From Symbiodinium kawagutii (lineage: Eukaryota > Sar > Dinophyceae > Suessiales > Symbiodiniaceae), in assembly GCA_009767595.1 (NCBI GenBank), contig VSDK01018595.1, positions 63,064 to 127,063 on the forward strand: 64,000 bases of DNA. Reading direction: 5' to 3'. The notes under the pieces are model-generated. The model did not search any database. It was given only the letters and a program-made list of their open reading frames with translations, and had not been told where the DNA came from. Below, piece after piece: positions 9,223-19,169 of this stretch. Position numbers and translations under genes: made by a program. Each line of letters begins with the position of its first letter. The first letter of the stretch is position 1.

Positions 9223-10510
9223 CTATTCAACATCACCACTTCCAATCATCATTTTTTTTGGATCTGAGGAAATCCACCTATGAGACGGCCACCTTCTGCA
9301 CCAAAATTGCTGTTGCCTACCATTTACATAGATCAATGCCAGACTTGGATTGGCCTGAATGAGCTCAAACAGTCCCTGTGCATCTGCTTCCATTCCGTCA
9401 GCAATCCTGAAGAGGTCTGTGAAGGCATCCATGTCGCCATTTCCCGTGTTGATGCCATGTCCACGTACCAGCAAGTCTCTGATTTGACCTTGCATTGCCT
9501 GCCACGAACGCTCTTGACGTGCTGCCGAGGTCTTAACCTTTGACTGGGTAAAGGTGACAGTGTCTGACACCGTGTGCGTGGCTTCTTGGTTGTCACGCAG
9601 GGCGGTCCAGGCATCGTTCAGATTGAACGCGACATCCCGCCCAACCAAACCCAAACCGTTAGCTAGAGGCTCGGCTCCGAAAATCTGACGATATTTTGCA
9701 GCGTAGGAGATCTCTTGTGCACATGCCGGGGAACCAGCTGCGCGAGCTTCCTCGCCAAAGCTTCGCAATTCCAGGCCGATTGTGCGAACCGCTTTTGGAA
9801 TGTTTATGCCAAGCGCGCCCATGAGATTCACCGGGCCATTCGCAGCAAATGTGGTCTCCACGGTTTCAACTCCATCAGCGGTGGATGCAGCCATTCCGGC
9901 GTGCTCAGTTTGAGGTATGTGAGTGGCTGGCAAGCGGATTCTCATGTTCTGTGCTTGCGGAGAGGAAAATTGGGTTCCGCCAATCTTGGCTACCTCAGAC
10001 AAAACAATCAGCCACCTGGCAAGATGTGCCATACCCAAGCAAACTTCTTGCAAAGGCGCAATGACGCTGCTGCTCCACCATTCCACGACCAGGTCCAGAG
10101 AAGTGGGCAGCTTGAGCTGCGCGTACGCTCATGGTGGTAAAATCTCTGCCACCAAGGCCCAGAATCACTATGGCCTGCCTTTGTCAAGCTGCTTTTGCTG
10201 CAGCAAATCCCTCCTTTGGCTCTGCTCTCACTTTAGCCTTGGAGAGGATGAAATCCGCTTCCAAGTGTCACGGGACCAGCCTTTGAACCATTCGGTGGTG
10301 TGATTTGAAGCTTGGCCTTTGCAACGCCATGCTTCGCATAACCATGCGGAGGAAAAACAGCAGCTTTTGCAAAAAGGTCCTTAGTGTCCTCAGGTTGCGC
10401 AGGTACCGAGATGGACTCTGCACGGACCTCATGGGAAATCTTTGCGTATGCGGATCTGCCGCCATCTCCTTCTTGATAGAAATGATCTGAGCATCATCTG
10501 AGGTGGTGGC
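9223..10510 (-). pseudogene. Long decayed minus-strand gene, unknown family
   Basis: The largest coding-like block in the window. From about 10000 down to 9290 one frame stays open for roughly 240 codons with convincing composition (QAQNMRIRLPATHIPQTEHA; GALGINIPKAVRTIGLELRS; DAFTDLFRIADGMEADAQGL). Upstream, two other minus frames carry protein-like text: ISHEVRAESISVPAQPEDTK to KAGPVTLGSGFHPL around 10440-10230, and SDDAQIISIKKEMAADP near 10490. At least two frameshifts or missed junctions are therefore needed to join them. Ala- and Gln-rich helical segments dominate. No catalytic motif was recognised. It sits in mid-intron polarity (G-rich filler before, C-rich after), suggesting an inserted, now broken element gene. 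Confidence 0.45.
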
Positions 10511-10679
10511 ATCAAAGGATCCCTTGGCTACCTTTCGGCATGTTTCCCAAAAACCAAAGATGATGGAGAGATGTCAAAAAAATGTTTTGAACAAAAACAG
10601 TAGAAGAAACCAAAACTAACAAGTGGCCGAAATAAAACTGGAAAAAAGAAACAAAATGACCCGCTTCCAATCATCATTG

Positions 10680-10905
10680 GCCACGAAGAACCACACCAGT
10701 ACCAACCATCGCTGACCATTATTAATCTTCATCACTATTCACAGTTGTTAGTATCCATTGTTCTGCACTGCTATCCATAGTCATACAATAGTGACCGTTG
10801 AATAGCTATCATCAAAGTATCGATCCTCAGCCATAATCAAGCACTATAAAGTATCCAGTAGTACCAACCATGGCTTACAATATCCAGTAGCCATTGAACA
10901 TCTCA
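10680..10905. repeat. CCA-polarity low-complexity filler
   Basis: CCAACCATCG, ACCATTATTAATC and CATAGTCATAC words. It is the left flank of the GC island at 11130-11188. Confidence 0.7.
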
Positions 10906-10906
10906 T

Positions 10907-11068
10907 TGGGCGTCTCTCAAAATAAAGGTACCCCTGAATCATCCTTTTATAGACCATATATAGTAACAAGCTAGCGGATTCTGTCCCCTGATAGCTCGCA
11001 AAGACAAACAAGCTATAGTAATAAACCAACCAGTTTGATGGGTTTTTTATTTCGAGAAACCACCATTT
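10907..11068 (+). mobile_element. Family A element with an internal 55-bp insertion
   Basis: Both terminal repeats are present (GTCTCTCAAAATAAAGGTAC and ATTTCGAGAAACCACCA), but the core is longer than usual. The word AAGCTA plus TAGTAA(C/T)AA occurs twice, bracketing an extra GGATTCTGTCCCCTGATAGC segment. A duplication or a small nested insertion would explain this. Confidence 0.75.
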
Positions 11069-11129
11069 GTCCTTGTGAACCATCCTCAAACATTAGCAAC
11101 CACTCTTGGACACGCCAGGGGGAACACAC

Positions 11130-11188
11130 CATGGCCGCGGCCGCCGCGCTCCTGTGTACGTCCAACAGCCGCTCCAGCAGCGCTCGAC
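11130..11188 (-). CDS. Exon candidate, helical Ala-rich peptide
   Basis: Acceptor-like CGCCAG|GTCG and donor-like CCATG|GTGTGT enclose 59 bp. With two leading bases the frame reads RALLERLLDVHRSAAAAAM, an amphipathic helix. That phase follows correctly from the candidate at 13063-13144. The plus strand has MAAAAALLCTSNSRSSSARP as a competing frame. Filler polarity switches sharply here from C-rich (left) to TTGATGG-rich (right). Confidence 0.4.
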
Positions 11189-11214
11189 CTGGCGTTCGGC
11201 AAAGGTCATGATAC

Positions 11215-12960
11215 GTAACCAGCCATAGTTCTGCGTGATGATTGATGATTGAGAAACCATAAATTGTGATGGTTGATGGTTGATGGTGAATCAATAAACC
11301 ATCAATGATAAACCATCAATGATATATTTGATGGTTAATTCTGTATGATGGATCAAAAACCATAAATCATGATGGTTGATGGTTTCTCAATAAATTGATG
11401 ATCATAAATTATGATGGTTGATGGTGGTCATCGTTGATGATTGAGATACCATGGCTCGTGATGGTTGATGATCATAAATAATTGATGATGAATCATCATA
11501 ATTGATGATTGATGTTTATTAATGGTTTATCATTGACCACTATTGATGGTTTATCATTGACCACTATTGATGATTTATCATTGATTGATGGTTGATGATT
11601 GAACATAGTTTATGATGGTTCATCATTGACCACTATGGTAAATTATTTACAATTAGTATGTATGATGATTGATGATTGAGAAACAATTGTCACGACGGTT
11701 CATTCTTAGTTGTGGTTCGTTTTGTACCATCAACAATTCAAGATTACACAAACGCTATTCATGACGCTGAATTATTGAACGTCGGGGTCATTGGTTTCTA
11801 CTATTTGTGTTGATTGATGTTGAAGAATTTGAAAACATGATTGACAATAGTTAATTGATTGCTTGTCAATGCGTTCTCAGGCTTAGTCATACTGAATTCT
11901 CACTGGTGGTTGCTAATAGTGTATCATAATGGGCAAAAAAAAAGAAACATCCATAGGCCATAGGGAATACATAGGGACATAATAGCGAAAAGTTGTTGAC
12001 AATCCCGATGCTTGCAGCTACCATCATAGTAGCTAAAAGGTGATTTCTATGTACCAGAATTCTTGTTTGGGCTTGGGTACCTACTATCATGGCAACTAGG
12101 AATGATTAGTAAGTAGTTGCCAACCATGGCAGTGGTCAACGATGGATGATGGTTGGTTAAAATGATCAACAGCATTTGATAATGGCCGATGATAGACTCG
12201 TTGATCATTGATGTTTTTGGTGGCTACTCGTATTTACTACTGATTAATTGACTGATGGTGGTTGATGGTGCTTCATGATGGTTGTAGTGATTGGTGGTTA
12301 TGGATATACTGAACATAATTCATCGTGAATACTGGCGTTTAATGTGGCCCGTACTGTAAAGGATCATGATGGGTGACCGTACTGAACAGTGATTGATGGT
12401 TTCTAGGACGGGTAATTGGTGATCGTAAACAATGATTCTAAACATTGATCGATGTTAGCAATGATTGGGGAGAGTCAGAAATATGAAATCATATGCCAAA
12501 ATCAATATTGATGATGATAATTAATGCTTGTTGTTGGGCAATGATAACTTATCAGGGTTGTAACGGTCCTTGTTGGTTTGTGATTGATACTTGATCTATA
12601 GTTGATTGTCGATTTATCAGTAAATGATCACTGCGTTGAACGGGAACTGAGAATGTTTGTTCAAGGTCAATGATGCCGAATGATTGTTGGCAATGCATGA
12701 GAATGACAACTGACAAATGATGGTCAATGGAACTTAACAATGATTGACAATGGTTACAAATAGTTTATTAATGATGGTGAGTAACAGGCAATGATCCCCA
12801 ATGAATTTTAAAGTGATTGCAGTGGTGAATGGCGGTTTGTGATGTTTGTTTGTTTTTTCTACTTCTTAAAATGGTTCAACATGATTGGTGCGTTTGGGAA
12901 TACGATTAGAATATGTGAGATATGGCATTGATGAATAACAAAATATTGATCTGGTACAAA
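11215..12960. repeat. TGG-polarity low-complexity filler, 1.7 kb
   Basis: Nearly pure GGTTGATGG, TGATGATTGA and ATCATTGA words at first, decaying rightwards into less regular G-rich sequence. It contains no coding-like frame of value. It is the longest single-polarity block in the window. Confidence 0.85.
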
Positions 12961-13062
12961 CTAGATAATTAGGTCAACTAGTCCTTTGATCTTTGGTAGA
13001 GCTAGTGGTATGATCCCTAGTGGCTATGCTGGCTTGCTGACGGTCACAAAAGGATATAGAAC

Positions 13063-13144
13063 CATCATCACGGGCTGGGGATTCGTGTTCATCCCATGGT
13101 GGATGGCATTCGAGGGCTACCGATCCCAGATTCGCGTCAACGTC
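13063..13144 (-). CDS. Exon candidate, unknown protein
   Basis: Acceptor-like ATCAG|GACG and a weaker GATG|GTTCTA donor enclose 82 bp reading DVDANLGSVALECHPPWDEH and on to ARDD. Phase matches 13508-13535 upstream and 11130-11188 downstream. The plus strand carries a 73-codon frame (ITGWGFVFIPWWMAFEGYRS) that looks like a membrane segment, so the strand remains open. Confidence 0.33.
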
Positions 13145-13257
13145 CTGATGACATGCATACCGAGCATGGTTGACCACTTCGTGCTCACAACCATGAATCA
13201 TTTCTGAATCTACTTCATGATGCTTGGACAATGATTTGGATTTCATGATGGTGATTT

Positions 13258-13362
13258 TGATGGTTCCCTCAAAAATAGGGGACCCCTCACGCCATCCTTA
13301 GTAAATCATGCGTCCGTTTAATAAACCAACCATTTTGGGGGTCCCCTATTTTGCGAAACGCT
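13258..13362 (+). mobile_element. Family A element
   Basis: Complete copy: TGGTTCCCTCAAAAATAGGG left, CCCCTATTTTGCGAAACG right. It is immediately followed by an oppositely oriented copy. Confidence 0.8.
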
Positions 13363-13363
13363 C

Positions 13364-13468
13364 AAATGGTGCTTTCTCAAAATAGGGAACCCAAAAAATG
13401 GATGATATATCATTATTACATGGCTAATATAGGATGATTTGGAGGTCCCCTATGGCTTGAGAAACACA
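13364..13468 (-). mobile_element. Family A element, head-to-head with its neighbour
   Basis: TGGTGCTTTCTCAAAATAGG left and CCCCTATGGCTTGAGAAACAC right. The pair at 13258-13468 forms a larger inverted arrangement. Confidence 0.8.
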
Positions 13469-13507
13469 CAAACGAACCAATGGCTCTTGGTTTCCAGTTG
13501 GGTTGAC

Positions 13508-13535
13508 CTGCGGCCGCGATGGCTGTTGCGCTTCC
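13508..13535 (-). CDS. Micro-exon candidate
   Basis: 28 bp between AGTCAG|GGAAG and CCGCAG|GTCAAC. Used with one leading base it reads EAQQPSRPQ, fitting the phase left by the exon at 13922-13989. Very short, so by itself weak. Confidence 0.28.
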
Positions 13536-13921
13536 CTGACTTTCATTCAGGGCATAAAAGGCTCCCGGCAGACTGTAACAGCGATGCTCATGGAAAATGG
13601 TAGTGAACTATGATTGATTTACCATCCAACCAGGGGTTGTTAATACGGATCTACCATTCATAGTCAAAGCGGCTATAGCTGCTGAATCGTAAAACAATCC
13701 TTTGAGATCGTTCAATGATGGTTTGTACTTCAAGTAGGTTAACCAACTCTAAAAGTTTCAAAGGTACACGTTTTTGACATGGTTGCCACCATGGTTTTCA
13801 TCTAAACATGTCTCAACATTCAATGGTGGTCGCATGTGGTTGTTAACATGGAACTATTCAGATCGTTCATGGAAGCCACATCCAGCTGTTGAAAGATGAA
13901 CCATCCCCGGTAGGTGATCAC

Positions 13922-13989
13922 CCGGGACGCCATGGTAGCCGGGTCCCGCCTAGTGCATCCGATCCCTCTTGTGCCACCGCGTCAGACAC
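13922..13989 (-). CDS. Exon candidate, unknown protein
   Basis: Strong acceptor-like context (TTCATCATCCCCAG|GTG) and donor-like CCCGG|GTGATC enclose 68 bp. Of the three phases only one is open: VSDAVAQEGSDALGGTRLPW. It starts in phase 0, as the exon at 14571-14615 requires. Confidence 0.45.
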
Positions 13990-14101
13990 CTGGGGATGAT
14001 GAATTGAAGCGGTTGTGATCATGGTGAAAGAATGGTTAAATGATGCTCAATAAATGGACATAAGAATGATTAATCACAGGATGGTTCTCATGAAAGGATA
14101 A

Positions 14102-14386
14102 TTAAATGCCTAAATTTAAATTGTAGTAAATACGAACTGGAAAAAAATGAACGATAAATAGCTCGCTAACAACTATTAAGTAGACAAAACTAGACATACG
14201 TATCAACCATCGCTTTGATCCAGGTGTTATTCGCTCTACAGTAGCGCTTCGTGGCAATGCCCCCACGCTTCTCAACCAGCAATTGGCAAAACCACCAGCT
14301 TCAGTAGGAACAAACAACATTTTTGGTGAGACATTACTCAAAAGAACGATATTCAAACCATGACACGAACCGATTTTCATCGTCAA
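14102..14386 (-). other. Open frame of doubtful value in AT-rich sequence
   Basis: A 94-codon frame with some protein-like stretches (VSPKMLFVPTEAGGFANCWL) that becomes low-complexity at its end. No splice sites stand out. Confidence 0.18.
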
Positions 14387-14570
14387 CGACCATCATAAGC
14401 GTTCATCAACCATCGTCAAAGGTGTATTTGTTCCAAGTTGGAAAACGATTATGAATTATGAACCTTAATTAACCAAAATCTTCCACATTAAAAATCCATT
14501 AAAGAATCCAACATCTTCCAAACCTCCATCCTCCAACCACCAGTTTTCTGAGGATCCCTGCAGTCGGCAC

Positions 14571-14615
14571 CAGCAAGGCATGGATGGCCAAGGACAGCGG
14601 CTCAGCCAGATCACC
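14571..14615 (-). CDS. Exon candidate, hydrophobic helix
   Basis: CGCCAG|GGTGAT acceptor-like and CTGCTG|GTGCCG donor-like sites enclose 45 bp reading GDLAEPLSLAIHALL in phase 0. The plus strand has a rival exon of 76 bp (14564-14639) with an optimal AG|GTAAGG donor and frame SAPARHGWPRTAAQPDHPGV. The minus choice is preferred because it fits the phase of its neighbours. Confidence 0.35.
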
Positions 14616-14925
14616 CTGGCGTCCACCAGGCCATGCTAGGTAAGGCTTGGGAGCCCAGTGGACATGTTCGAGCTAGGTTGATTAGCTGACTATTGGCTAG
14701 CAGAATTCATATTTAATTATTAGCCATAAGAATATGAATATCATTGCTAATATTCAATAATGATTCATTCTGACTATTGAATATGAAATAGTATATATAC
14801 TTTTATTCTATTAGCTGATTATAGTTGGCGAACCAGAAGTGATTAGCAGGGAGTACCAGAAGTATCAACTATTAGACTATGTTGAGCACGGCCACCAACG
14901 ATCAAAGTGACTGGGACGACATCGA

Positions 14926-15190
14926 TCAAAGCTGGATATAGTTGAGACACCAACAGCTGAAGACGCACCCAAACAACCTCCCCCATCGCGCCTTTGCCGT
15001 GGAGCCGCTAGAGCCTCCAGAAAACGTTCTGGGAAGCACCCAGGGACCCAAAGTTGACCAATTTACAGCACCAACTTGGTAGTTTTGCACATCGGTGAAA
15101 GCCTCAGGAATTCTCACACCACTGGGGATCACTGGGATCACCAAAAAGGCTTGAAGGGATTGGAAACCGTCTTGGTGAAATACGGGGGTT
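14926..15190 (-). pseudogene. Coding-like block, unknown protein
   Basis: An open minus frame with good composition: FHQDGFQSLQAFLVIPVIPS and GVRIPEAFTDVQNYQVGAVN. Its upstream end is formed by the family A element at 15183-15268, across which the minus strand continues into the block at 15270-15500. No family recognised. Confidence 0.4.
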
Positions 15191-15268
15191 TCTGAAAATT
15201 GGGAAACCCAAACAATGCTTGGTTTATCACTATAGACGCTTAACATTGGATGATTTGGGGGTACCCCT
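15183..15268 (-). mobile_element. Family A element truncated at GGGGTACCCC
   Basis: The left end is complete (GGGGTTTCTGAAAATTGGG). The right end stops at GGGGGTACCCCT, so the outer repeat is missing and coding-like sequence (GGCGCGTTCTGG) abuts the inner part directly. Confidence 0.7.
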
Positions 15269-15269
15269 G

Positions 15270-15500
15270 GCGCGTTCTGGAAAATAATCGCCTTTTCTGT
15301 CGCCCTGAGCCGTCAACGTGCATAGTCAGCTGTAAGGGCTGCCCTCTGGAGAATTGCTTTGCCCCCTGACTGAGCGATAGGTTAGAACTCATCTCCTCTG
15401 CCATCTGTTTGTATGCCATCTTCTTAGATCCCCTCTTGTCCTCATGCTTCTTGTGCATCTGCTTCAACCAACTCACGTCATCCTCATCGTCACATCATCG
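15270..15500 (-). pseudogene. Coding-like block, Lys/Met-rich
   Basis: Minus frame reading WLKQMHKKHEDKRGSKKMAY and FSRGQPLQLTMHVDGSGRQK, running into the truncated family A element. It could be the upstream part of the same protein as 14926-15190, interrupted by that element. Not recognised. Confidence 0.38.
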
Positions 15501-15549
15501 TTGAAGAAAACCTCTTGGCCCGATCCTGATCCCTCCGAAGCTTGGCTGC

Positions 15550-15582
15550 CTTTGGGGGTACCCCTTTTTTGGGAAACACCCC
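15550..15582. mobile_element. Family A right-end fragment
   Basis: TTTGGGGGTACCCCTTTTTT followed by GGGAAACACCCC. Solitary end. Confidence 0.5.
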
Positions 15583-16035
15583 AATATCCTATTCTAAATG
15601 CATGATCAAATACTGACACCGCCACCAGCAAAGGGAAATCCATGGAAGCAGATTCATACCCAGGTGGCTGCGGTATATCAATAAGGTACCCTGCACTGCA
15701 CCCTCGAGGACCAATATCTTAGGGGTCCATCATTGATGGAGAAGCTCCAAACTCCAGGACAATGAAACAGCCTCCTGAAACAGCCTGCTGCATTTGTTGG
15801 CCACACCATCAAGCTGCAACTACTCCTATCAAAGTGATTCAAACATATGTTGGAATCACGACTGTGACCTGACTTAGACGGGAATAAACTTTGCAGCTGA
15901 AAGGAACCTTTGGCTTAATGATAAATTAATGATGAATGGTGTATTGAGCATTGGATCTTCTAGTAATTCACCAACCATCTCCATTTGATGCTGAATGATT
16001 GATGTCCCCGGTGGATCCACGTGCAAAAAACCCAC

Positions 16036-16097
16036 CCACTTTGCGGTAATCAGTTGCCGAGGGCCCCCCTCCAGCCTCCATGCTGGAAGTTCAAGAC
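16036..16097 (-). CDS. Exon candidate, unknown protein
   Basis: A long pyrimidine-rich run (CTTCTTTCCTTTGCGC) precedes TTTGAG|GTCTTG. The donor-like site is AAGTGG|GTGGGT. The 62-bp interval with two leading bases reads LELPAWRLEGGPRQLITAKW with no stop, matching the phase left by the exon at 16942-16990. The plus strand has MLEVQDLKAFAQRKEVSGKA as a competing frame in the same island. Confidence 0.42.
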
Positions 16098-16182
16098 CTC
16101 AAAGCATTTGCGCAAAGGAAAGAAGTATCGGGAAAAGCTGAAGTATCCACTGCGGAAAATGGTTGGATTTTGAAAATAGAAA

Positions 16183-16264
16183 TTGGTGTTTCTCAAAAAA
16201 CGGAACCACATAAATGATAAATATTGGATGATTTAGGGGGTCCCCTATTTTGGGAAAACACCAA
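16183..16264 (-). mobile_element. Family A element, short copy
   Basis: TTGGTGTTTCTCAAAAAACGG left, ATTGGATGATTTAGGGGGTC core, CCTATTTTGGGAAAACACC right. Confidence 0.75.
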
Positions 16265-16320
16265 CATGCTTGATAAACTGCATCATAATGGGGGGTACCC
16301 CTATGAGTTGAGAAGCACCC
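16265..16320 (-). mobile_element. Family A element, right half
   Basis: GGGGGGTACCCCTATGAGTT followed by GAGAAGCACCCA. Adjoins the preceding copy. Confidence 0.5.
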
Positions 16321-16385
16321 ACATTAGTACGTAAGACAGAGTAGGACCATTTTTTTTGTCAAGAACCAGTTGCTGAAAAAACATG

Positions 16386-16499
16386 TGGCAGTGGGTCAAA
16401 ACCCCATACCCCTTGTTCCCCATCATTAACCATTGTTTCCCTATAGTTTTGTTGGTCATTATCCCCCCTTATTGGTTCGTTAATATTGACCCATAACCA
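16386..16499 (+). mobile_element. Family B element
   Basis: Complete: TGGCAGTGGGTCAAAACCCC at the left and ATATTGACCCATAACCA at the right. A second, partial copy follows. Confidence 0.8.
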
Positions 16500-16504
16500 T
16501 ACAG

Positions 16505-16594
16505 TTGGTATATCCCCTATAATTGATAGTTATCATCCCCTATCATTAACCATTAATCAGCTATTATTTGTTGGTTAATATTGACCCATAGCCA
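16505..16594 (+). mobile_element. Family B element, partial
   Basis: The right two-thirds of the element (CCCCTATCATTAACCATTAA to TTGACCCATAGCCA) abuts the preceding copy, giving a tandem arrangement. Confidence 0.6.
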
Positions 16595-16941
16595 TGTTTC
16601 AAACTATTGCTCAGAAGTTTAGTGAGTTCCGATCGTTTGGGTAGATGAGAATCCGCGCTGGGAAACTTCCGCTCTAATTTGGTCGGCCATCAACCAGCTC
16701 TGATCTTCTATGCTTTGTCTGCCCAAAACACTGCAGGTGACTTCGACAATGAAATAGAGTAGTCAACGATGGTTATAGATAAACAAGGTGAACAAATTGA
16801 TGTTTATAACTTTGTTCGCAAAACATGGTTTAAACGATTGAACCATGAGTAATGAACTCTATTAAACTATTGATTACACATAGAGTAATCATGGTTCAGT
16901 CACCCCTTCGAAGCAGGTTCATGCTGCTGGACATGGCTCAC

Positions 16942-16990
16942 GGAGGGTGACAAACAGCAGCGCTAAGGGCCACACTTCCCATCCCCACAC
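16942..16990 (-). CDS. Exon candidate, membrane-type hydrophobic peptide
   Basis: GCCGCGAAG|GTG and an optimal CTCC|GTGAGC enclose 49 bp. Phase 0 reads VWGWEVWPLALLFVTL, which looks like part of a transmembrane helix. It follows in phase from 19062-19137 and leaves one base that the exon at 16036-16097 completes (Arg). G-rich filler starts directly on its right. Confidence 0.48.
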
Positions 16991-17049
16991 CTTCGCGGCA
17001 GGGCGAACCATCGCTCAATGGCACCCCCGAATGACCACAGGCTGTTGGA

Positions 17050-17215
17050 TGACGCGCCAAAGGACAGTGGTTGATGAGGGTAATATGATTGGTTGATGAT
17101 TATCAACTCCAATGCGATTGAGTTCGTGATGGTTGATATGACGCTTAATTATAGCCATGCTTGAAAATTCTTTATGATGGATGTTGGTTGACTTTGACTG
17201 ATCCATGCAGGCTTA
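17050..17215. repeat. TGG-polarity filler
   Basis: GGTTGATGAGGG, TTGGTTGATG and GGATGTTGGTTG words to the right of the exon candidate at 16942-16990. Confidence 0.6.
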
Positions 17216-17359
17216 CTAGTTGATCACGGCAGTTACTTAATTGAATGAAGAGGTAGTGAGGTCATGCCGTGGGCGAGATGCCATGCCACTTGTACGTTTT
17301 TGGGCCTAGTTGCTTAAAGCACCTAGATGTACTCCCACTTCACGCATGTTTGTTTAGAA

Positions 17360-17464
17360 TGGCTGTGGATCAAAACCCAGGCGCCCTTACCAGTCGAACG
17401 GTTGGCGTATACGGCGTATACGCCTACCCGTGCGTTGGTTGGGAAGCATTGACCCAGCTCGCCA
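17360..17464 (+). mobile_element. Family B element, diverged, with central palindrome
   Basis: The ends are recognisable (TGGCTGTGGATCAAAACCC and TTGACCCAGCTCGCCA). The centre is replaced by GGCGTATACGGCGTATACGCC, containing the 12-bp perfect palindrome GGCGTATACGCC. Confidence 0.55.
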
Positions 17465-17606
17465 TATGTAGCTTGTATGTTCCCTCACAGTTGTTGGTTA
17501 TGATTCCTAAGTATCAGCCATTAACCCGCTAGTTCACCCACCAAGTCACCTTAATACACCCCTGTCACTACACCAGCATTCCTCTACCAGGTTTTGGTGA
17601 GACCAC

Positions 17607-17638
17607 CACGTTGGGCGCACCACCGGGCCATCCGCACC
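17607..17638 (-). CDS. Micro-exon candidate, weak
   Basis: 32 bp between ATCCAG|GG and AACGTG|GTGGTC. Two phases are open. C-rich filler on the left. Skipping it keeps the phase of the surrounding chain, so it may be spurious. Confidence 0.15.
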
Positions 17639-17993
17639 CTGGATTGACCACTGAACGTGCTCAGAGTTATGCCCCAGAGTTATGCCCCAATCATCTCACG
17701 TTGGTGGACATGACCCAACTAGCAAGAACATGTGAGATGAGATGCGGTTTCCAACGGGGAATTTCAATTGTGTAATCTGTTACTTCCAAAATACCTTTAA
17801 CTGATCATCTACGCAATGGTCTACTGCTCCCCCAATTGTCAATGGCACTCTCGCTCTCCCGGGTGTCAAAAGTATGGTTGGTGAACGTGATGCTCCAATA
17901 AAAGTAATACCTCAGAATCATGCAAAAGAATCCCTGGCTAACAACGCAGGGATCACATTCATTTCCTTGAGTTGTGTTGTTCAGTTCGATTAT

Positions 17994-18528
17994 TCAATGT
18001 ACATTTAAGCTATAAATATGAGATATGTAATTACTGATCATTAAACAAATTTCATTTACTACACCCATCCATTCCAGTGAAATATAATTGGGTGTGTAGG
18101 ACTTTGCCAGCACAATGCATCGTCTTGCCGTGTCAAAATCCATCGATGTGAGGCAAACGGAAAAATGGTGTGGGTGTAGCTCTGTATCCAGTAGTCCATA
18201 AGAAGTGACTACAACTTGGAATAGAACATTAGCACATTCTTCTACGCAAATGTGTGCAAGATTAGACAACACCGATAATTGCTTACAAGTGGAGGCACAA
18301 GTATATAGAGATCAAGTGATCAAAAATTTGGCAAGGTATGTATACAATATGAATTCCTCAATGGCTTGGGAAGACCTTCATCCCAGCGACCTGTCCTTTT
18401 GGAGCGGCCCCACCGCGCCTCTGGTTTGTCCTTCTCTGAGTCAGGAGAACTGTGGCCGCCATCCTCTAGCCTCTGCATTCAGACTTGGTGGCTGGCAGGA
18501 TCCCGTGCTAAAACTTGAATGCCTGTAG
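17994..18528. CDS. Coding-like block, strand unresolved
   Basis: Plus strand: a 107-codon ATG frame (18205-18528) with natural composition throughout (CLQVEAQVYRDQVIKNLARY; DLSFWSGPTAPLVCPSLSQE) and a TAG stop. Minus strand: MQRLEDGGHSSPDSEKDKPE near 18475-18322, then ECANVLFQVVVTSYGLLDTE and SMDFDTARRCIVLAKSYTPN in 18272-17994. Both are persuasive. If the minus reading is right, two exons are present. No family recognised. Confidence 0.33.
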
Positions 18529-18636
18529 TGGATTAGTGGATAGCAGTGGTAAATCCATCTAATCCTCAAAAACAGGGAATTCTGGTTGAATCATGCTCAT
18601 CTAATAGGTTGTATGAACCATTCATTGAGATGAGCC

Positions 18637-18834
18637 ATGATGAACCCTCCCATGAATTGCATTGCCACTAGCTCATCATGGAGGTTATTATTTTTTTATA
18701 GCATGAGATTGCTCAGCTTGGTCTACATCAGAACAGCGACCCCGCCCTCATCTGCATCAGTAGGGTATGGGTCAAACGTGGAGCAGCCAATAAACCGCCG
18801 TTTTGTCACGTTTGCATTGCAACTCTTCAGGTGA
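18637..18834. CDS. Exon candidate with strong plus-strand donor, strand unresolved
   Basis: Plus: SASVGYGSNVEQPINRRFVT then FALQLFR, ending at CTTCAG|GTGAGC, an excellent donor. Minus: LKSCNANVTKRRFIGCSTFD then PYPTDADEGGVAVLM and a TAG stop. The plus reading has the better boundary signal. The minus reading agrees with the direction of most other candidates. Confidence 0.33.
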
Positions 18835-19061
18835 GCTGCACTAGCCAGCAAATAAACCATTCATGAGCCAACTAATCAGTGACATTGACATCAAACATCA
18901 TTAACCATCCTAATTAACGATTCCATTGGCCATCATAATCAAATCATATGACTTACCACTATAAGACCACAAACCAGTAACTAGTGATTACCACTCAGCT
19001 ATTTGATCACAATGAACCACCACTGAAGCCTCCAGTGATCTGTCCACCATCCATGCAGCAC

Positions 19062-19137
19062 CACTTGGCCCAGTGGCATGTTGTCCACGTGCAAAGGCAG
19101 CGGCGGCACGGGCGGAAGCTCCTCGAAGAGGAGGAGC
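19062..19137 (-). CDS. Exon candidate, Pro/Leu-rich peptide
   Basis: TCTTCGCTCAG|GCTCC acceptor-like and CCAAGTG|GTGCTG donor-like sites enclose 76 bp. With one leading base it reads LLLFEELPPVPPLPLHVDNM then PLGQV, ending in phase 0. It heads a run of exon candidates whose phases all agree down to 11130. The filler switches here from C-rich (18840-19040) to G-rich (19170 onward). Confidence 0.42.
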
Positions 19138-19169
19138 CTGAGCGAAGACCACGAGCGCCAGCAACGGGT

